Shown here: one piece after another, positions 59,002 through 64,000 of the stretch | How the letters are laid out: each line of letters starts with the position of its first letter | Position numbering within the stretch: the stretch's first letter is position 1 | Position numbers and translations under genes: made by a program | Notes under the pieces: generated by a model | The model's input: only the letters and a program-made list of their open reading frames with translations | The model's database searches: none | What the model was told of the DNA's origin: nothing | Assembly: GCA_964393215.1 (NCBI GenBank) | Contig: CAYMSW010000001.1 | Coordinates: 1 to 64,000, forward strand | Reading direction: 5' to 3' | DNA: 64,000 bases | From: CAYFNK01 sp964393215 | GTDB lineage: Archaea; Nanobdellota; Nanobdellia; SCGC-AAA011-G17; PNOQ01

Positions 59002-59334
59002 ATGAAACAGAGGACAATATTTTATTCCATGCTGATACTTGTAGTGGGTGCCTTGTTCTTTTCATTCCTGAGCTGGATGAATTTTAGTGGTTTCGCAGTA
59101 ACAGATGTAAATGACTGTTTAATTGCAAAAAATAAGTTTGATATCTCAAAAAAACATTTTGAATGTACAAGCGAAGGAACAGCAGAAGAAGCAACAGAAA
59201 TTTGCATAAGAGAAGGCGAAACGATGACATATCACTATGTAAAGTCAGATTTCAAAGAATGGGCATTTGAAAAAGACGGAACCAAGGAAACATACACCTA
59301 CGACTTGGAATCAAAAACTTGTGAAACTGGGTGA
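59002..59334 (+). CDS. hypothetical membrane-anchored or secreted protein, 110 aa
   Basis: An N-terminal hydrophobic stretch (MKQRTIFYSMLILVVGALFFSFLSWM) is either a signal peptide or anchor. The small exported domain has four Cys (NDCLIAK, HFECTSE, EICIRE, KTCETG) that could form two disulfides, matching the presence of a DsbA-like enzyme in the genome. Function unknown. The next gene starts 17 nt later. Confidence 0.6.
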   Translation: MKQRTIFYSMLILVVGALFFSFLSWMNFSGFAVTDVNDCLIAKNKFDISKKHFECTSEGTAEEATEICIREGETMTYHYVKSDFKEWAFEKDGTKETYTYDLESKTCETG

Positions 59335-59351
59335 TATAAATTTTAGGCACT

Positions 59352-59969
59352 TTGGATTTTATCTACATATTAGCAATAGGAGTTCTTCTTCTAGTTGTGA
59401 TTATACAATCTATACGAAAATTTGAGAAGAATCAGTATGTTTTGTGGTTTTCAATCATTCCTGCAATAATTTTTCTGATTGCACAATATTTTCCAACAAA
59501 TGAACTACTAAATAGTATATTATTGGTAGTATTCATATTGATAATAACCTTATACCCACTAACATTCCTAATAAAAAAACTCAAGAACAAAAGAGTAAAC
59601 ATGCTAATTTTCCTAACCTTATTAATTGAATGGGACTGGATCATAACCTGGGTCTACCTAAATAGATATTCCTTAGATGAACTAAATCCACTATTAAACA
59701 TAGGAAGCTTACTATTCTTCAGCATCCAAAAACTACTACCTCTAATCTTATTCCTATTATTATATTTAGTCTCAAAAGACAATAAAAAACTATCAAGAAT
59801 TTTAGAAGCAATACTAATCGTAGTTACAATTGCTTATGCAGTTCTATTTGTTTGGCAAATGTATGTTGTTGCACTCTTTACGCCGTTTGTATTCTATCTA
59901 TTACCAATTTCGGCAATTGCAGTAATATACTTTGTTTACAAAATGGTTAAAAGTAAATTAACACTCTAA
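59352..59969 (+). CDS. hypothetical multi-pass membrane protein
   Basis: 205 residues and about six membrane segments, with little polar sequence and no recognised family motif. The only start codon in the frame after the preceding stop is TTG at 59352, so a TTG start is likely. Probably co-transcribed with the exported Cys-rich protein upstream. Confidence 0.6.
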   Translation: MDFIYILAIGVLLLVVIIQSIRKFEKNQYVLWFSIIPAIIFLIAQYFPTNELLNSILLVVFILIITLYPLTFLIKKLKNKRVNMLIFLTLLIEWDWIITWVYLNRYSLDELNPLLNIGSLLFFSIQKLLPLILFLLLYLVSKDNKKLSRILEAILIVVTIAYAVLFVWQMYVVALFTPFVFYLLPISAIAVIYFVYKMVKSKLTL

Positions 59970-60007
59970 AAACCTTTTTAAAAGAAATAAATACACAATC
60001 TTTCTAT

Positions 60008-60080
60008 AGTCCCGTAGTGTAGTGGCCCAGCATACGAGGTTCTGGTCCTCGTGACCCAGGTTCGAATCCTGGCGGGACTA
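60008..60080 (+). tRNA. tRNA-Gln (anticodon CTG)
   Basis: Acceptor stem AGTCCCG/CGGGACT is perfect, discriminator A. Anticodon stem CGAGG/CCTCG with loop TTCTGGT gives CTG. The T-arm CCAGGTTCGAATCCTGG is canonical. A CTTTTTAAAAG TATA box lies about 29 nt upstream. Confidence 0.95.
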
Positions 60081-60121
60081 CTTAGTTAATTTTATAAAAG
60101 AAATAATTCAGCCAAACCTAT

Positions 60122-60196
60122 GCTCTCGTAGTCTAGCCCGGTCCAGGACGCGGCCCTCTCGAGGCCGAAACCCGAGTTCAAATCTCGGCGGGAGCA
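60122..60196 (+). tRNA. tRNA-Glu (anticodon CTC)
   Basis: Acceptor stem GCTCTCG/CGGGAGC has one T-G pair; discriminator A. Anticodon stem CGGCC/GGCCG encloses CTCTCGA (anticodon CTC). The T-arm is CCGAGTTCAAATCTCGG. Its own TATA box, ATTTTATAAAAG, lies about 28 nt upstream, so it is transcribed separately from tRNA-Gln. Confidence 0.95.
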
Positions 60197-60197
60197 T

Positions 60198-60491
60198 TCA
60201 CTTTTCATACGTGCCTATTGACTTCTCAAGTTTGGTAAATGGCCAAGGCCTATTATTATGTACAAAAGTCATATACTGCAAGAACTTAAACTTCTGGGTG
60301 TTGTAAATCCCACAAAAGTTTGCAAGATCTTTACTTCTTTTTCCAGAGAAAATAGAATACAACCAATGGAAAACAACAATAATTTGTATTAATGACTTCC
60401 AAACGCTAAGAATTATTCCAGACACAATGAGAACAACGATTCTCATCCATGCTTCTTTTCTTTCGGTTTTCATAATAGAAATGTAATTCAA
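60198..60491 (-). CDS. DUF4389-like small membrane protein
   Basis: 97 residues (or 91 from the second ATG at 60473). A hydrophobic region (IVVLIVSGIILSVWKSLIQIIVVFHWLYSIFSGKR) and the following DLANFCGIYNTQKFKFLQYMTFVHNNRPWPF resemble the DUF4389 pattern: membrane helix, TGKR-like turn, then a helix ending before PPF. Function unknown. Its stop abuts tRNA-Glu. Confidence 0.6.
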   Translation of the reverse strand: MNYISIMKTERKEAWMRIVVLIVSGIILSVWKSLIQIIVVFHWLYSIFSGKRSKDLANFCGIYNTQKFKFLQYMTFVHNNRPWPFTKLEKSIGTYEK

Positions 60492-60544
60492 CTCTTTATA
60501 TATTTTATCAAAAAGTTTATATAATCTCCATCTAAAAAATAACT

Positions 60545-61360
60545 ATGGTTCAGAGAAAAAGAGGTAAGAAAACAACTTCTAAGAAAGTCAAAAGAAAAAC
60601 AAAAGAAGTCAAACCAAAAAAAGCACCATGGACTTATTACATTTCAATTGTAGTTTTATCATTAGGAATCGTTGGAGGAATTTTTGGAGAAGAACTTTTG
60701 GATATTATTCCAGAAGAAATAGAGCCAAGACCATTATACAAACCATTGGATGGAGAGAACACTGCACAAATAGTTGTACCCGCAGTTGATCAAGAAGGTA
60801 ATGGGGTTCCAACAAACTTAGCAGTAACAGTAAAAGAAGGAACAGGAAAAACCTTAGTTGATATTGATGGCTTATTATTCTGGGTAGATACACAAAACAG
60901 TATAAGAATGGCAAAATTAGTTGCACAAGAACAAACAAACTTAGATCTTGACCAATATGACATAATTTACAAAATAGATGCACAAGCATCATTAATTGGA
61001 GGGGAAAGCGCCGGTGCGGCATTAACAGTAGCAACAATTGCAGCATTAGAAGATAAAGAATTAAAAGAGAATGTAGTAATAACTGGAACTGTAAATCATG
61101 ACGGAACAATCGGTCCGATTGGCGAGGTTGTAGAAAAAGCAATGGCTGCAAAAGACATAGGTGCAACAAAAATACTAGTTCCACTAATGCAGAGCAAGGA
61201 AGTTGCTTATGAAGAAATAGAACATTGCCAAACATTCGGACTTATGGAATGGTGCACTATGGAAAGAATCCCACAATCATATGATCTTGCATCAGAATCC
61301 GGACTTGAAGTAATTGAGGTAACAACAGTAAGAGAAGCACTAGATCATTTCTATGTTTAG
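60545..61360 (+). CDS. membrane-anchored Lon-like (S16) protease domain
   Basis: 271 residues. A basic cytoplasmic N-terminus (residues 1-28) and one membrane segment (YYISIVVLSLGIVGGIFG) precede an S16 protease domain. The catalytic dyad is S155 in GGESAGAAL and K198 in EVVEKAMAAK, 43 residues apart as in Lon. There is no AAA domain, so it cannot unfold substrates itself. It may be a membrane peptidase for small or unfolded proteins. Confidence 0.85.
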   Translation: MVQRKRGKKTTSKKVKRKTKEVKPKKAPWTYYISIVVLSLGIVGGIFGEELLDIIPEEIEPRPLYKPLDGENTAQIVVPAVDQEGNGVPTNLAVTVKEGTGKTLVDIDGLLFWVDTQNSIRMAKLVAQEQTNLDLDQYDIIYKIDAQASLIGGESAGAALTVATIAALEDKELKENVVITGTVNHDGTIGPIGEVVEKAMAAKDIGATKILVPLMQSKEVAYEEIEHCQTFGLMEWCTMERIPQSYDLASESGLEVIEVTTVREALDHFYV

Positions 61361-61394
61361 TTAATCTTTTAAATAATAAAAACAATCCTGGCTC

Positions 61395-61874
61395 ATGAAA
61401 AGAGGACAAGCAGCCATGGAGTTCTTAATGACTTATGGTTGGGCAATTCTTGTTGTTTTAATCGCCATTGGCGCTTTAGCCTACTTTGCTGCATTAAATC
61501 CCGGAAGATTCTTGCCTAGCAGTTGTACAATAACTCCTGGCGTATCGTGCGAAGACTTCGTTGTTGATTACGTTGATGGAACAAACGATGCCATTACCAT
61601 TACATTGAGAAATGGAATGGGTGATGACTTAGATTCTGTAGCAGTTACAATTACAGATCCAGATGGGGGAGCGACAATATGTCCATTAGCATGTTCTAAT
61701 GGATGTGCAGGAACTTCGATGCCAGATGGAACGCTAACTACTTGGGGAGCGACAACTTGTCCAGGTGTCGGTGCTGCAGGAAGCAAATTTAAGGGAGATA
61801 TATTATTTGCTTACACTGGAGCAGGTGGATTAAGTCACACAAAGACAGGTTCCATAACAACACAAGTCGAATAA
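61395..61874 (+). CDS. class III signal peptide pilin-like protein
   Basis: 159 residues. The N-terminus MKRGQAAMEFLMTYGWAILVV is the class III archaeal signal: cleavage by a FlaK/EppA-type peptidase before QAAMEF leaves a hydrophobic assembly helix. The exported domain is Thr/Gly/Asp-rich with six cysteines, suggesting disulfides and perhaps glycosylation. This protein type is abundant in Nanoarchaeota-related genomes and forms pili or surface filaments. It has a poly-T terminator after it. Confidence 0.85.
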   Translation: MKRGQAAMEFLMTYGWAILVVLIAIGALAYFAALNPGRFLPSSCTITPGVSCEDFVVDYVDGTNDAITITLRNGMGDDLDSVAVTITDPDGGATICPLACSNGCAGTSMPDGTLTTWGATTCPGVGAAGSKFKGDILFAYTGAGGLSHTKTGSITTQVE

Positions 61875-61896
61875 ATTTTTTTCTTTTTCTTTTTTA
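61875..61896 (+). terminator. poly-T terminator after the pilin-like gene
   Basis: TTTTTTTCTTTTTCTTTTTT directly follows the stop codon. High pilin expression would need efficient termination here. Confidence 0.55.
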
Positions 61897-61953
61897 GTTA
61901 ACTCAAATCCTTAAAAAGAAAGTTTTTTATAACAATTTTCTAAAGTATTCTCT

Positions 61954-62994
61954 ATGAATTCGATATTAAAACTTCTTTTAAAAAATAAGGATAAAAAAGA
62001 GATCAAAGGAGGATCATTATCTAAAATATATCTTTGCAATAAATACATAATTAAAACTTATAGAGGAAAAGATCCAAGAGGGGTAGAAAAATTAAAAAAA
62101 GAGGTATACTATTTAAAAAAACTTCCCAAAGAATTAAAATCCCATTTCCCAAGGGTCCTTGAAAAATTAAGTGCTAAAAACTCATTTTCATTTCTATTAA
62201 CATATCATTCAATTCCTTCAATAACTGAACAAATTTTAGATAAAAAAATGAACATAGTCCAAATTTGGAAAAACCTAGAAGATATTATTCTCTTCATGAA
62301 AAAAAACCTATATACTAAAAAGAAAACAAAATTAAAAAAGAATTATCTAAAAAAAGCTTATTTTGACAGGCTAAATTCAGCACTAAAAATACTAGAAAAA
62401 GATGAATATTATAATAGCATATTGAAATCAAACATAATCTTAAACGATGAGTATCTAACAAATATATACATCCTTCTTAAAAGATTAAAAAAAGACAAAA
62501 AGTTAGCCAGTTCAATGAATCCCAAAAATCTAACATTGTTCCATGGTAATTTTCATACTGCAAATATACTTGCTAATAAGAATGAATTTATTTTAATAGA
62601 TCCAAGGGGAGAAACTCTTGGAAGCATAGATTACGATGAATCTAAAATGCTTTGCCACTTACTAATTAGATATGATGAAGCACATGAAAATTATTTTTCA
62701 CTAAACAAATCTAAAAACAAGATTTCGATAAAATTAACAAAAAAAGACATAGGAATAAGATATGGATACTTACAAAAAAAATATATTGATAAAATCACAA
62801 AAAACAAATTAAGAAAATTACTACTATTAGCAGGATTCCATGCAATTAGTTTTTCTTCATATCATGCAAGAAAAGACAAACCGAACAAGAAAAGAGTTTT
62901 ATATTACTATTTAGCAGGATTAAAATTAATTAATGACATTGTTTTAGGAAAACAAATAAAAACAGATAAATCTTTGTTCCCTTATTTAAAATGA
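61954..62994 (+). CDS. APH-like phosphotransferase with altered catalytic motif
   Basis: 346 residues with a protein-kinase-like fold of the aminoglycoside phosphotransferase clan. The nucleotide lobe has KGGSLSKIYLCNKYIIKTYRG, including a lysine. The catalytic loop is LFHGNFHTANIL, where the usual HGD is HGN, and the metal aspartate is in FILIDPRGETLG. The IDPRG form resembles sugar or capsule-linked kinases. Loss of the catalytic Asp would make it inactive or a binding protein. The ATG of the decarboxylase gene overlaps its stop (ATGA). Confidence 0.7.
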   Translation: MNSILKLLLKNKDKKEIKGGSLSKIYLCNKYIIKTYRGKDPRGVEKLKKEVYYLKKLPKELKSHFPRVLEKLSAKNSFSFLLTYHSIPSITEQILDKKMNIVQIWKNLEDIILFMKKNLYTKKKTKLKKNYLKKAYFDRLNSALKILEKDEYYNSILKSNIILNDEYLTNIYILLKRLKKDKKLASSMNPKNLTLFHGNFHTANILANKNEFILIDPRGETLGSIDYDESKMLCHLLIRYDEAHENYFSLNKSKNKISIKLTKKDIGIRYGYLQKKYIDKITKNKLRKLLLLAGFHAISFSSYHARKDKPNKKRVLYYYLAGLKLINDIVLGKQIKTDKSLFPYLK

Positions 62995-64000
62995 ATATTA
63001 AATCAATATACAAAAAAATTGCAAGATATTATCCTTTAAAATACAAAAAGAACGATCTTCCATACTTTCTAAAAGAATATTTTAAAATTTTAGATCACAA
63101 AATTCCCAGTTCAGTTTCTCCAAGAATAGGTGGCAAATTTGGAAAAGATTATTACAATAGTTTAATAGATAAATACTCCAAAATACCTAAAAAACCAAGT
63201 AATCCTCTAAAATCCTCTTCTAAAATTGTAAATGACTTATTTCAAGGTGTTCTTCGTTGGAGAAGCCCCTTATTACAATATAATGTTGGATCTGCAGTCA
63301 ACACACCTTCTTCTGCAATATACTCTCTTGCTTTAGATGAAAATATTTATTCTATTGATGAAGGTCTAGCGGGAAATGCACTTGTTGCTGAAAAAGCAGT
63401 AATAAGAATATTATCTAATCTAGCAAATCTTAAGAAACCAGGATCTGGATTGTTTGTTTTCGGAGGAACAGCCACAAATCTTTACGCAACAAAGTTGGGA
63501 TTAAAGAAGAATTGTCCAGGAGCGGATAAGAAAGGAGTTCCAAAAAACGTAAGGATATTTGTGACAGAAGACTCACACTTCACACACTCACTAAGTGCAG
63601 ACTGGTTAGGAATTGGTACTGATAAAATTATAAAAATAATTGCAAATAAAGATAGAACTAGCAATATTGAGGACTTCTCTATAAAACTTGAAAAAGAGCT
63701 TAAGAAAGGAAATGTTGTGACTTCAATTTTATTAAACGGAGGAACCACATATGATCATACAGTAGATGAAATTAAAAAATTTATAAATGTTAGAAATAAA
63801 TTAGTAAAAAAATATTCTCTGAAATACACACCACACATTCATGTAGATTCTGTAATTGGATGGGGCTGGTTATTTTTTAAAGAATATGACTTTAAAAAGA
63901 ATAAATTAGACTTATCAAAAAATTGCTTAGAAAAAATAAAAAAACAATATTTGAAAATTTCTCAATTAAAGTATGCTGATAGTTGGGGAGTTGACTTTCA
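62991..64000 (+). CDS. PLP-dependent decarboxylase, group II (partial)
   Basis: The gene runs off the window after 336 codons. GGTATNLYATKLG and TEDSHFTHS (the stacking His) are typical of glutamate/tyrosine/aromatic amino acid decarboxylases. The aspartate that pairs with the PLP ring is in HIHVDSVIGWGWLFF. The PLP lysine should follow ADSWGVDFH just beyond the end. The substrate is unknown. Its start overlaps the APH-like gene by 4 nt, so they share a transcript; a link to sugar- or amine-containing surface compounds is possible. Confidence 0.82.
   Translation, partial: MNIKSIYKKIARYYPLKYKKNDLPYFLKEYFKILDHKIPSSVSPRIGGKFGKDYYNSLIDKYSKIPKKPSNPLKSSSKIVNDLFQGVLRWRSPLLQYNVGSAVNTPSSAIYSLALDENIYSIDEGLAGNALVAEKAVIRILSNLANLKKPGSGLFVFGGTATNLYATKLGLKKNCPGADKKGVPKNVRIFVTEDSHFTHSLSADWLGIGTDKIIKIIANKDRTSNIEDFSIKLEKELKKGNVVTSILLNGGTTYDHTVDEIKKFINVRNKLVKKYSLKYTPHIHVDSVIGWGWLFFKEYDFKKNKLDLSKNCLEKIKKQYLKISQLKYADSWGVDF

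Overview
The window is about 33% GC by eye and encodes an archaeal gene set: an S10/spc-type ribosomal protein string with eL14, eL19, eL32, eL34 and eS4, plus Cdc48, family B DNA polymerase, FEN1, Alba, archease/RtcB, Elp3, a RadB-like ATPase, aIF1 and RNase P protein 1. A class III (RGQAAMEFLMTYGWA-type) signal peptide, shortened versions of several conserved enzymes, leaderless promoters and dense packing suggest a DPANN archaeon of the Nanoarchaeota-related groups (Woesearchaeota/Pacearchaeota-like). That lineage call is inference. No CRISPR array, insertion sequence or rRNA gene was seen.

Layout. 1-10 kb: tRNA-Lys, small unknown genes, serS, topA, a RadB-like ATPase, a Ca2+/cation exchanger, an AbrB-like regulator with cdc48, and methionine aminopeptidase. 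10-17 kb: polB and fen1 flank a 3.3 kb accessory island (12576-15866). 17-31 kb: paired membrane proteins, Trm5-like and HerA-like proteins, a VTT membrane pair, Dph2-like, glyS, DsbA-like, an M42 peptidase, a Glu dehydrogenase-like enzyme, an AlkD-like protein, a flavin reductase, and divergent elp3/trm9-like genes. 31.4-32.2 kb: a small accessory patch. 32-36.5 kb: an argF-like/COG2403/carbamate kinase/aminotransferase operon. 36.5-42 kb: a repetitive basic protein, archease-rtcB-tRNA-Ala-HIT, tRNA-Met, a Kef transporter, Ogt, Alba and eS17. 42-58.2 kb: a 29-gene leftward string (uL3 to SecY, EMC3-like, eL34, eL14, prefoldin alpha, primase). 58-64 kb: hypothetical proteins, tRNA-Gln, tRNA-Glu, a membrane Lon-like protease, a pilin-like protein, an APH-like kinase and a truncated PLP decarboxylase.

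The outstanding system is a diversity-generating retroelement (DGR) between polB and fen1. A target gene (13573-14397) carries a variable repeat (VR, 14167-14253) whose template (TR, 14647-14733) lies exactly 480 nt downstream, just ahead of a DGR-type reverse transcriptase. Twenty of 29 template adenines differ in the VR, against 1 of 58 other positions, and all eight AAY (Asn) codons are changed. A perfect 9-bp inverted repeat starts 8 nt after the VR, as DGR targets require. The RT reading frame is broken by one base in a run of nine G directly before its LGxxxSQ motif. This could be a phase-variable switch, an inactivating mutation or a homopolymer error. A NUMOD/PD-(D/E)XK homing-type nuclease sits just upstream. 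Its promoter shares an unusual tandem TTGACA module with a promoter 19 kb away that precedes a 36-residue peptide.
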